The translations under genes were made by a program, and so were the position numbers. Under the pieces are notes generated by a model, which had not been told where the DNA came from, did not search any database, and saw only the letters and a list, made by a program, of their open reading frames with translations. This document shows, piece by piece, positions 23,155 through 33,669 of a DNA stretch of 64,000 bases. Source of the DNA: Pristionchus mayeri (Eukaryota > Nematoda > Chromadorea > Rhabditida > Neodiplogasteridae). Each line of letters opens with the position of its first letter. Position 1 is the first letter of the stretch. The stretch spans positions 25,289,067 to 25,353,066 of the forward strand of contig BTRK01000002.1 of NCBI GenBank assembly GCA_036245805.1, given 5' to 3'.

Positions 23155-24680
23155 TCCCCTCACGCTCCTCTCTGATTTCCTCCTCTGTTGCCTCCTCGGG
23201 AATGGTATCCGAAATTCGCCAGTGGTGGGTCGCGCTTTTCCCATCCCGCCCAGGTGGGAAGTATGGATTTGTCACTGCACATGGCGAGAGTCACTGGGGA
23301 GAATTCCTTCCATAGCTCAAATCGATGAGAGGCCACGATTGAATTTTCTCCCACTTCGAGTAATTCTAGCATTTCATCCAAATCCTCGTATTCAAGCTTG
23401 GAAGTAGCTGACGAAATGGGCGATTGAGCGATCGATCCACGCCAACCAAGGGATTCGAGTACACAGATCAGCTCACTTATTCGTTTCTAGGTCTGGTCAT
23501 CTAGGCCACGTGGAACCATATGTACATACTGGCCGGGGTGGATGTTGAGTAGGGATTCCAGTTGTGTGTATCGGGGTAAACGGATGACCATCCTCACACG
23601 GGGGGAGAAGTATATCATACATATCTGTATAGGAGAGGTAACGGGTATTCACAGATACTAGGTAATTCTTCCGCAGCTCTTGTTCAGCTTCACGTAGCAC
23701 TTGTTTCAAAGCCTTTCCTGCTGTCATGCTCTCCTGTAACTTCATGTCTTCTCCCTCATACTTCACTGTGTCGGGCAATTGGGTGATCAGTGGGAGGCGG
23801 TGTTCACACAGGGAGTTGAGGGCATAGACTACCTCCTCTTCAGCGATGAGGAGGCGGGAAACTCGCATGCTGGCTGCCACAGCGGTGGTTCCAGACGTGA
23901 ACTCATCGTTCTTTCTTCTTTCCTCCATAATCATCTCATCGCAGAGAAGATCGATGTACAGTCCTTGCACTTGTAGTCGAGGTGTGCAGGATGGCTCATG
24001 AGCACCCTGTAAGAGTCATATTCATTCACCTTATTGGGTTTCTTCTCCATTTTCACCCTGCTCACTCTTACTCTTGCTCTATTCTTAGTGGTAACTACTG
24101 GCTCATTGGTTAGATCCTCACGATATTTCTTGAGCAATTCGTATCGTACTCGATGGATTTCTGTATCATTGTGTATATTAATGATGGTTGCTGAGGTTCG
24201 TCCTGCTTCTGTTATTTTGTACGGTCCTCTCCAATCATTAGTCACCTTCGGGATTTTGACTCCTTTTTTCTTGGTGGGAACTCTCATCATTACTAGATCT
24301 CCTTCCACTGGTAATTTGGCTTCGTCTACTGCTTTTTTATCGAACTCCTTATTATTGGCCCCTTCTTTCTTAATCTCATCTGCTACTTTCTCATACACAT
24401 CACTCAATCCTTCTCTCAGAATCGACTCATAATCATCACTCATGTTTTACACACTATTTGGAAATACTTTGGAGATGGGTCTGGCAGGAAATGGGGTGAT
24501 TGTTTAGTAGTCGAGTGCACTGTCGAGTTGCATGCATACAATGCAAAAGGCAACAGGTCATCCCATTCACTCTTGTTATTTCCATCCAACACCATCTTCT
24601 TCATCAGCATTGATATAGTACCATTCATTCTCTCTGTCACTCCGTTCCTTCTACAATTATATGAGGCGAATCGCGAGAGA
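23155..24680 (-). pseudogene. Gypsy integrase C-terminal half, truncated
   Basis: Integrase inserts retroelement cDNA into chromosomes. On the minus strand, 24690-24440 reads NGVTERMNGTISMLMKK, then WDDLLPFALYACNSTVHSTT, the end of the catalytic core after the third acidic residue. 24443-23931 continues with the GPY/F-type module (DWRGPYKITE, then HRVRYELLKKY). A third open stretch (23970-23497) follows one frame over, and 23381-23160 may be the tail. Everything upstream of the HPxxNG position is missing, cut off by the long-TIR transposon at 24663. It lies outside the LTR pair of 12746-23154 and so belongs to another element, possibly the one that was the insertion target. Confidence 0.75.
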
Positions 24681-25585
24681 ATCGACCATTTTAGGGGATT
24701 AGCGGCGGTAGGATTCAACTTTGTCCAATCCCGCTATAATTTTGGTTATAAGTATTTCAAATGATGCTCTTTCAAACTGCGTCGTCAGAATTTTGATATC
24801 TGTCGTCATCGTTGAGATTCAGAAGGCCAAACTTGGGACTATCACTTTTCGGCAGTCAAATCGGGCACACTAAAATGATCATATCTCCGTTTAAAATGAA
24901 GATAGAAGGTCGTTCTTTTTTACAAAGAAAGCTACCATCATGCACTACACGTTTATGTTGACGACATCATTCCAGGTCCACATCCTGGTGCGGAGTGGTC
25001 GGGTGCACCAAAAGTGACATAACTTTAGAAATCGGAAAAAAGTTCTGAGTTTTCATGCTAAAGTTGTAGTACATATATGTGTTTCACTTCTCTCCAAAAA
25101 TTAGAGAAATCGGAGTATACACAAAAAATAGCGCACTTTGCCGTGTAGAGACCTAAAAATGAGTACCAGGCAAGAGTACTCCCGTGTCTTCAATTGCCCG
25201 AATTTGGGCTCAAAATCATTCAAAAACTTCCAAAACAACATTATTTGTTGAATCCCCCCATGTTATAACAGTTCCTTTGGTCAAAAATTATCATCGGACC
25301 GAAAATATGAAAATCGATATTTTGACCCCTATCAACTTGCGGCAAGGGTCCAAACGCTCTGCATTGATTTAAAATGATGTAACTGCATTCCTCGAAACCG
25401 CTCAGAACAAATGGGAGCCTGAAAATGTGATATTTTGACTAAGGGATCCAATGAAAGATGTGAAACTGTATTTCAAGACGATATCGAGATAGAGACCTGT
25501 GCTATGGCTCAAAATGTAGAGAATGAAGAGCTAAACATTTCATCTGTTGAAAGTGAGTCTCTATCTTGTCGTTGAACCGATCTAC
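24663..25585 (+). repeat. Left terminal inverted repeat of the 10.7-kb transposon
   Basis: About 920 bp, the reverse complement of 33160-35317 once the mariner is ignored. It preserves the uninterrupted sequence ACATATATGTACTACAAC (as complement, near 25060-25080), which is the empty site for that mariner. Confidence 0.8.
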
Positions 25586-25816
25586 GGAACCTAGAAGTTA
25601 GCTGACAACGACGGGAGACGCGCCCTGGGAGCGCTAAATAGAGGGGAGGGAGAGGGAGGTCAGGCGGCGAGAGCGCCAGACGGGTACGCGCTCTCGGGGG
25701 GAATATCGCCTGTTTATGAACGTTAGACGTTAGACGTTTAACGTTAGACGATTTTTGAAAATTTGAAGTTTCGATAATTTCATGTTTTTATGCTATGGAA
25801 TGTGTTCTCATTTCAT
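25586..25816. other. Spacer with short tandem repeat
   Basis: GC-rich stretch followed by a short array of CGTTAGA units (about 25722-25756). No gene seen. Confidence 0.4.
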
Positions 25817-27237
25817 TAAGAGACCCTCCACCAGAGAACGTAACAGGTCCACGGATGGCCAAAAATTCGATAATTCCCATACTTTGTTTCTGAAGTGTAG
25901 GCCCCGAGTGCTGATTGACGGCCGCAATAACTAAGGCTAGGGGTCGATTTTGAAAAAGTTTCAGCCACCCCCACTTTTTGGGGTCGAAAAAGTCGATATC
26001 CCAGACTTACGTGTAATATAGTTTTTCTGATGTGTTTTGTCCCGCAGAAAGCGAATTTCGATATTCGAACGCTGAAAAATGCGAAATAAAAATGTTAGCT
26101 TCGAAAAACCGTTTTTTTAATAAAAATTCGAGCCGATCGATTCGAAAACGTCCGAGGTGCACCTGCTCGATACGATTTTTAGAATCTACGTTAAAAACCG
26201 TGTCTACGGTGTAAATTCCAGATTTTTAAAAATGGACATATATGAAGAAAATTTGGCCCGAAGTGCGTTTTAGTGTGCAAATTGGCAAACATGATCGCGT
26301 TCTGAAGCATGTATTTTGAATCTATGTAACTACCATTGCTCGAAAACACTTCCGTATACCTTGTACAATCATTTGTATAGCATTTCATGTTGAAGAATGA
26401 TGATTAAATTAATTTTCAAAAATGTTCAAAATTCAAAATTTTTAAACATGCCTTTAACAGGGCATAACATCTACAGAACACATTTTCAGAAGGTCTGGTT
26501 AGTAAATTCGTATTGTCGGAGTGAAAATACACCATAATATGTATAATACATATTATTTTGAAATATCGACATTTATGGTCCTTTTGGTGGGGTCGAAAAA
26601 AAGTGAAATTTAAAAATTTTTGAAATTTAAAAAATGCAACTTTCGTAAAAACAAATGGAAATGAGTACCTAGCACCTAATTCGTTCAGAATGACCTATTT
26701 TCCGAGCATTGTAGATACCTAGGTTCAAAATACAGGCTTCAGAACGAGGCCATGTTTGCCAATTTGCTCACTAAAACGCACTTTGGGCCAAATTTTCTGC
26801 ATATATGTCCATTTTTAAAAATCTGAAATCTTCATTGTAGTCATGGTTTTTGACGTAGATTCTAAAAATCGTATAGAGAAGGTGCACCTCGGATGTTTTC
26901 GAATCGAACGGTTCGACATTTTACTCAAAAAAGCGTTTTTTCGAGGCTAACATTATTATTTCGCATTTTTCAGAGTTCGCATATCCAAATTCGTTTTCTA
27001 CGGGACATAACACGTCATATAAACTATATTCCACGTAATTCTGGCATATCGACTTTTTCGACCCCAAAAATGGGAGGTACCTGAAACTTTTTCAAAATCG
27101 ACCCCTAGCCTTAGTTATTGCGGTCATCAATCAGCACTCGCGGCCTACACTTCAGAAAAAAGTATGGAAATTATCGAATTTTTGGCCATCCGTGGACCCC
27201 TGCACAGTTGTTACGTTTTCTCGTCGAGGGTCTCTTA
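25817..27237. mobile_element. Palindromic element inside the 10.7-kb transposon
   Basis: Arms about 25817-26500 and 26560-27237 are imperfect reverse complements. For example AAGAGACCCTCCACCAGAGAACG at the left is mirrored near 27210-27237, and GGCTAGGGGTCGATTTTGAAAA is mirrored near 27085-27110. There is no coding content. It lies directly upstream of the transposase gene. Confidence 0.8.
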
Positions 27238-27534
27238 AAGGGACCTGGCACTCTTAGAACATTGACGCCCAGATGAAATGTATCACCTTTCCGATCATCT
27301 TTGCAAAAAAAATTTAAAATTAAAATTAATTATTAAGCAGAGAATGAACACCAAAGTTCAAGACCGGAGCCGGGTTCTAGGCTGGGTGCAGAAACTGCGG
27401 AAAGTTATGGCGCACGCTCGGTCTACACCAATTTTCACCGTATTTATTTTTACCGTATTTTCATCGATTTTTATGTATTTTCAACTTTTTCCATTACCCA
27501 TATTTATCGAACATACAATATCTGATTCAGCATA

Positions 27535-30523
27535 ATGGAAATAGCGAGACCTAAACGGTGTTTCTTGTGTAACGAAGTAGCTCTGTGGACAAAACGGTTT
27601 CCCCCCGCTAGTCGACCGTCAAGGCAGAAAGAATGGATTCTACGACAGAACAAAGATGAGGATGAGACGACAGATCTTCTCAAAAGACACCTAGAGAAAC
27701 AAGATCCGCGATGGTGCGATCGGCACTTCAACAGACAAATCGACGATCTACCAATCGATGTGAGTTCCCTTACCGTAATCTTCCTTTCTCGTTGCTATCT
27801 TGTATAAATAAATCAAGATTCACTTGAACTATGGGCTTCCAGCTTCGGCCTGGTCCCGTAAGAACTCTCACTCTGCCTACCGTACCCCTTCGAACCACGA
27901 GGCCGGCAGACCTTCATCCCAAGACGCTTCAAAACTCTCGGTTGCATGGATCACCATCATGGCATGAGCGGGCGAGTCCTGCTCAGCAACATCCTTACCC
28001 ACTTGGCATTATTATCATTCGTTTCTAAATATATCTCAATCACCAGCTAAAGAGACATTCAGAGTGAGACGGGATCTCCTCGTGCTCCACTGTCGTCACT
28101 CTCATATGAAGAAACACTAAATGTAAGTCTTTATGCAATATTTTCATAAATTACATGTTCTATTGCCACAACGAGCATAACGAGCAACGATGAAAACATA
28201 CCACTGGAAAACAATGTACATGATACAATTACGAAAAGAGAACAATGAAAAACGAAGAGAAAAAAATTCAGCCTGTTTGGTCGACTGCCTCCCTCTCCCT
28301 CAACGATTCAATCGATGTCGATTCCTGGAATGATACTGATGAAGTTGTGCCCAAGAAATTTAAAAGTGCTGTTTCCACAGCTACTATGGCTACTGTGGAA
28401 CCCGAGGTTAGTGGGTTATGAGGGATATGCTAGAATAAATAGATTCTAGGATACGGAGTATCGATATTCCTAAGATAGCATGCATGAGGAGGAGGATCAT
28501 GAGATTGATGAGGAAGAGGCCGAGAGTATTGATGTAGCCAGGCGCTATGGAATTATTGAGCATAGCTGCTTGATGCGCTTGTTTCAACGGTGTGAAGAGT
28601 GCGGGGCTCGACTCGACCGAAGTCTAATCGAGACGAGGACTGAGGGTAGTGCGCTGATAGTGAACTACGATTGCCTGGAATGCAAAGCTAGCATCAAGAA
28701 GGACAGGAGAAGGTTGGGAGAGGGAAAAGCCAAGTGTACTCGGCCAATCACTTCATTCCCATCGCATCTTTCATCACAGGTATGAGACCTGCGGTGAGGA
28801 AAAATACTACGAAAAAATCTAAACTAAAAACTTCAGAGATTGCATGATTGGTCGAGTTTGCTAGGAATGGATTTGTCGTCTGAAAGACAAATGCGGAAAG
28901 TAGTAAGCGAAATAGGGAGTGTTGCAATTGAGCGAGTGCACGAGGAGATGCAGGAGATAGTGCGGGAAGTAGCAGTGAACGCATCGGTGGTAAATAGGAA
29001 GCTATTAAGCATGATCATTAAAAGTAGCGTTTAGGGTAAGGGGCTGCAAGTGTCAATAGATGGTCAATTCGACTGCCCCGGCTTCACCTCGACTAATAAT
29101 AAGGACACCGTAATTGATTGTCATACGAAACTGGCATTGGCAGGAGTTGCGATGCATAAGAATATGCCAGGGATAGGTATAAGGGATTGTGAATGCCGAA
29201 AAATAATACATACTCTAGATGGAATTTCTATTCGTATGGAGTCCGAGGGAGTAAAGAGAGCTCTGGTTGAGCTTAACGATGCAGGGATAGAGATAACGTG
29301 AGCTATTGTTGTAACTAAGATGAAATAAGTTTTATGCTAAGCACGCGAGTTGGTGACCAAAATGCAATGGTTAATAAGAAACTGCGAGAGGAGCCCAAAA
29401 CTGCACATATTGAAGTACTCAATGATTGGTGGCACGTCCAGCGACCAATAAGAAAAGAATGGTGGAAGGTTGGGACGAGAACATATATTTCTTTTAAAAA
29501 ATAATGACCATTTAGCTCGTAAAAGCCAATCCCGCACTCGCTCCAATTTATCAGAAGTTTTTCAACCATCTATATTGCGTCCATAATAAATACCCTCTAT
29601 TGAAAGATCGAAAACGTGCACTAGAAGTAGTTAGGTCGTTCGTCATGCACATCCAGGGGAAGCATAAATGGAACAAGGTGAACAAATATTGCGATCGCAA
29701 TGAAACAATTCAATAATAGGGCGATGGCTTCGAACTTGTCACCAAGTGTGAGCATGGTAGACTAAAGAGGCAGAAGAAGGGCGAAAAGCGAGAGATACTG
29801 ATGGTTAGTCAATCTGCGAGACCATATTCGAAAATTATATCATGATTCGCAGGCAAATTCTGATGAGCTTGAGTTGATTCGCTCTCTGGTCTTTGCACCA
29901 AGATTCGAAAAGGCATTTTTGAATGCGGCTTCATTGATCGATACATCGATCAATGAGTGCTACCACTCACTGAGCTTGATGTATGCCCCGAAGATGCTTG
30001 CATGGTTAGTAAAACAATGGACAACTAGATCAGCATTAGCGAATAATAAGTTCAGCTCGCCCCCATACTACAAGCTGAAAATGCGAGTATCGATGCTCCA
30101 TTACAATGGCCTTATGCTCGATGACTGGGGCAGAGAGCCGAAATAGGCAACACTGTTCTCAAGAGGAAGGGACGCTTGGTGGAAGCCACCAAAAGAAAGA
30201 GAGGAGCAGGCACCCATGTTTGGAGGGGCGAGGTGAATAATTAGCTTTCCCGAAATACAACTAAAATAAATTCAACATTTATTTATTTCCAGATATTGGC
30301 GGAAAGCTTGAAAGTACGGGAGGAGCTGAGCGAGGCAAGGGAAGTCGCGCGACTGGGTATCCCAGAGGACGATGTGTATGACGAGCTAGTGAACTGGTGG
30401 GATGTGAAGGAGAAGGCAAAGCGAGAGTCGGGCTACGACATGTATGAAGAAGAGCAATTGGACTTCGGGGATTCTAGCGAGGATGAAGAATTCGAGGTTT
30501 CGCAGCGCAGTGTGGAAATCTAG
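27535..30523 (+). pseudogene. THAP-domain transposase gene, probably inactive
   Basis: A cut-and-paste transposase with an N-terminal THAP zinc finger. Exon 1 (27535-27759, after an acceptor at 27530) has CFLCNEVALWTKRFPP, a tryptophan, and WCDRHF, the C2CH pattern of THAP. Later exons include about 27843-28010, 28282-28411, 28470-28780 (a Cys4 cluster, RCEECGAR and YDCLECK), 28836-29301 (SIDGQFDCPGF and MESEGVKRALVELNDAGIEI), 29338-29480 (NDWWHVQRPIRKEWW), 29580-29810, 29855-30145 (TSINECYHSLSLMYAPKM) and 30296-30523 (acidic tail). These blocks match the long THAP-transposases of Kolobok-like elements as I know them; the superfamily is an inference. An in-frame TAG at 29032-29034 and a TAA-TAG pair near 29713-29719 suggest the copy is dead. 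Confidence 0.7.
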
Positions 30524-30602
30524 TTATTACTGTACCCGCAATATGTTATATTTGCCAGTACTTTTTTTGTCTTCACAAAATCAAAACTAGCCAACCTATA
30601 TG

Positions 30603-30677
30603 TCCTTGGCGAGACGTCCGAGCTTGGTCACGGGCGTCCACTCCTTCTCTACTTCCTTTCCTCCGCGTCCACCACTG
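30603..30677 (-). pseudogene. rps-2: RPS2 fragment, N-terminal piece
   Basis: After a TTATGCAG acceptor the minus strand reads GGRGGKEVEKEWTPVTKLG and RLAKD, the start of the conserved part of ribosomal protein S2 (uS5). It then runs into a stop. It lies downstream of the two more C-terminal S2 pieces at 30987-31265, so the order is scrambled. Confidence 0.85.
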
Positions 30678-30986
30678 CATAAAAAATATTTTTATGACAC
30701 GAGGGAGAACAATTCGACTTTTTGAAAATACTGGAAACGTATATTCCTTTTTTAACCCGCTCGAGGCACGCGTTATAAGGGTTTAAAAAGTATTCATTCG
30801 AGATAATATGAAATTTCTAGTGGCATTGGATGGTCTGGTACCTCGTGGTATGGTCGTGGTACTACGTGATGCATTCCTGGTACCTGCACTACTATGTGAT
30901 ACGGATCTGGTACCGAATTGCCGATTTTGTCCTACATGGTACCAGGAATGGTATGGTGCTGACGTGATAAAGAGTACCCACTCACC

Positions 30987-31265
30987 GAGATAATCAATCT
31001 TCAATAGAGACGAAGGCCTTGAAGCGGGTGCAGCACCCGGCTCTGCAATAACAAAAATGTCGCGCATATCGATAATGTTCGAAGTACACGAGTACATCAA
31101 ACGTCCTTGAACACGCATTGCCAATTTTGCGTTATATCGGACCAGGCGATACATCTTTTTCACCTATTCACAGTATTACAAACCTGGTCTGCTTCTGGAC
31201 GGGCACGATCTTGAGAACCTCCTCCTTCAGGTTGGAGCAGAGATAGTCGATGATCTCGAACTTCT
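30987..31265 (-). pseudogene. rps-2: RPS2 fragments, central pieces
   Basis: 31265-31180 reads [19 protein letters not shown] and PVQKQTR and ends at a GT donor. After an intron of about 135 bp, the exon from about 31045 reads AG..TRFKAFVSI and then meets a stop. In S2 these two blocks are adjacent. The splice sites are kept, so this is a genomic fragment, not a processed copy. Substitutions (two Cys in AGCCTRF) and the stop show decay. Confidence 0.85.
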
Positions 31266-31804
31266 GAAATTATATAGGCACTGATAATCCGCCTTTGAAA
31301 AATAATACATAAAATGGATCCGGCGGGGTGCCTAAGAAAAATGAAAAAAAAATCATGTGAAAATTATTCTTCAAATCAAGTCGCCGTCAAAACTTATCTC
31401 TAAATTGCTCGATTTTTCATATTATATTGCTCACAGCACCATTTTCGAACCACGAAAATAAGGGGAATATTTTAAAGCTGTCGAAATCCATAAGAACAAC
31501 CAAGCAAAACATTTAAGAAAAATCGATAATCGCTAAGCGCATTTCGAGCAGTAAGTATTTTTTTAACTAAATAATTTAATATTTATAAATCGATATAAAT
31601 ATTAATTGTATAGTAGAGTTAAATAGCAACCTATTATTGAGCGATGAGCGTTGGTTTGAAAGGCTCAAAATGAAAACACAGGAAATTCGCGTGGCTAATA
31701 AGCAGTAGCGCGTGAAACAGTTATCCATGAACGATTTGTAACAAAGTATTCTCCTTTTTCAGACCAAGAACAACATCAGGACATTTTATTTGATCGAAAA
31801 AGCG

Positions 31805-31925
31805 TACCTTTCTTGCACATGAAGGCCTTCTTTTCGGCCGTGGGCTGGAAACGTCCGTGGCTGACCTTGGAGGAAGTGTCGATCCACTTGAGGGTAAACT
31901 TCTCGCCAGTCGACCCCTTGAACGG
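31805..31925 (-). pseudogene. rpl-3: RPL3 C-terminal exon fragment
   Basis: The minus strand reads EKFTLKWIDTSSKVSHGRFQ and then TAEKKAFM.KKG, followed by a GT donor. This is the C-terminal end of ribosomal protein L3 (uL3), where animals have K(I/F)xLK(F/W)IDT(S/T)SK..HGR.Q. Only this exon-sized part is present. Confidence 0.85.
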
Positions 31926-32159
31926 AAGAAGATGAAGTACATAACGCGTATTCTACCTACGAAACCTGCACACTAAACATATGAATATATTACAGGGAAG
32001 AACAATTTCGCAGAGAAGACCTCGAAAAGACCTTACTCTTCTTTTTACGTGCTCTTTCGCCAGTCATGAAGCAATATAGGGTGCGATAAGGAGAAAGTTG
32101 GGCAATTTTTCCCCGAAGATATGAGTCAAAATATAGAATTGACGACCAAAATAAACGGG

Positions 32160-32290
32160 ACAAACCTTGCTGGGAGGAAGGGGCGAACGAGATCATCTTG
32201 TTTCCATCGATGTTGGTGTTCATCACACGATGGATGTGCTGGAACTTCTCGGGCATAGTGAGGGACGGTATGGCACTCTGTAATGCGCAC
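32160..32290 (-). pseudogene. rps-18: RPS18 N-terminal exon fragment
   Basis: After an acceptor-like CAG the minus strand reads PSLTMPEKFQHIHRVMNTNI and DGN.MISFA, the N-terminus of ribosomal protein S18 (uS13). The usual initiator codon position reads ATA. The frame then runs on without the ITAIKGVGRR block, so only the first exon was taken. Confidence 0.85.
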
Positions 32291-32299
32291 AATATTATA

Positions 32300-33159
32300 G
32301 CTTAACAAACCATAAAACACACGCCACGGCAAAGAGACGGAAGTCACCAGGCTCGTTCAACGAGGCAACATTCTAGCGTGATAGACTGGGTTCGTGTCGT
32401 GGATTTCAAGTGGGAATGTTCAAAATAGTGATTAGCTTGACGCAAACTAGAAAATAAGCACTGAATGAGCAAATAATACAAAGAAAATGCCAAGAGAACG
32501 CCGGAAAAGCACCAGAAGCACCGAGAGGAACTTGGCAAACTGCCAAATCCCACCATCTCACTGTTTAGCGGACCATAGCATATGAACGTTACTCTCGTAC
32601 TGGGTATTTCAATACCGTACTTTTAACTGCATATATTAATTATTAAATTAATTTGTATTATTTTTTATTTTCATTTATCATAATATTTGACCATTTAAAG
32701 TGAAATGAAATAAATTCATGATATAATGCCAAATCCCTTTAAATGAATCCAAATAGAAGAGCGTGTATGTTTTTCTCCATTCCGTGTCTGCTTCTGAAGC
32801 TCTGCGTTTCTCCATTCACTTTCCCTTCGGTTGTTTTCATCGTTCTCCCGGAAGGGGAGGGTATAAGAACTCGGTGTGTACTTTCTCCTTCCTTTGCCCT
32901 CTCCGTACTGGCTATTTTTACGCTTCGGCACTATTAAAGAGGAAAAATCGAGTAAAACTCACAATTTACGAGTGAAGAGCATTTTTTAAATTGTATTTTT
33001 TCGCTAAATTGTATTCTTTAATTGCAAACATTCAGCCATTCTGCTCAAGCTTCATCTAATTTCAGCATTCTGCTCAAGCTTCATCTAATTTCCGCATTGT
33101 CTGTTGAGAGCTGTTCCAGAGGTAATTTAAATAACATTTTCTTTCTCAAATTTTCCTTC
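32300..33159. other. Spacer inside the 10.7-kb transposon
   Basis: No gene recognised. A 26-bp tandem duplication (CATTCTGCTCAAGCTTCATC and onward) lies at about 33037-33090. Confidence 0.4.
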
Positions 33160-33669
33160 TGGTTCAACGACAAGATAGAGACTCACTTTCAACACATGAA
33201 ATGTTTAGCTCTTCATTATCTACATTTTGAGCCATAGCACAGGTCTCTATCTCGATATCGCCTTGAAATACAGTTTCACATCTTTCATTGGATCCCTCAG
33301 TCAAAATATCACATTTTCAGTCTCCCATTTGTTCTGAGCGGTTTCGAGTAATGTAGTTACATCATTTTTAATCAACGTAGTGCGTGTGGACCCTTGCCGC
33401 AAGTTGATAGGGGTCAAAATATCGATTTTCATATTTTCGGTCCGATGATAATTTTTGACCAAAGGAACTGTTATACCATGGGGGGATTCAACAAATAATG
33501 TTGTTTTGGAAGTTTTTGAACGATTTTGAGCCCAAATCCGGGCAATTGAAGACACGGGAGTACTCTTGCCTGGTACTCATTTTTAGGTCTCTACACGGCA
33601 AAGTGCGCTATTTTTTGTGTATACTCCGATTTCTCTAATTTTTGGAGAGAAGTGAAACACATATATGTA

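Noticed and set aside
24034..24432. 132-residue plus-strand open frame
   Set aside because: It is the antisense of the Gypsy integrase C-terminal region.
23931..24443. Considered as part of the LTR element at 12746-23154 (its integrase)
   Set aside because: It lies outside the LTR pair, beyond the 5-bp target duplication, so it belongs to a different insertion.
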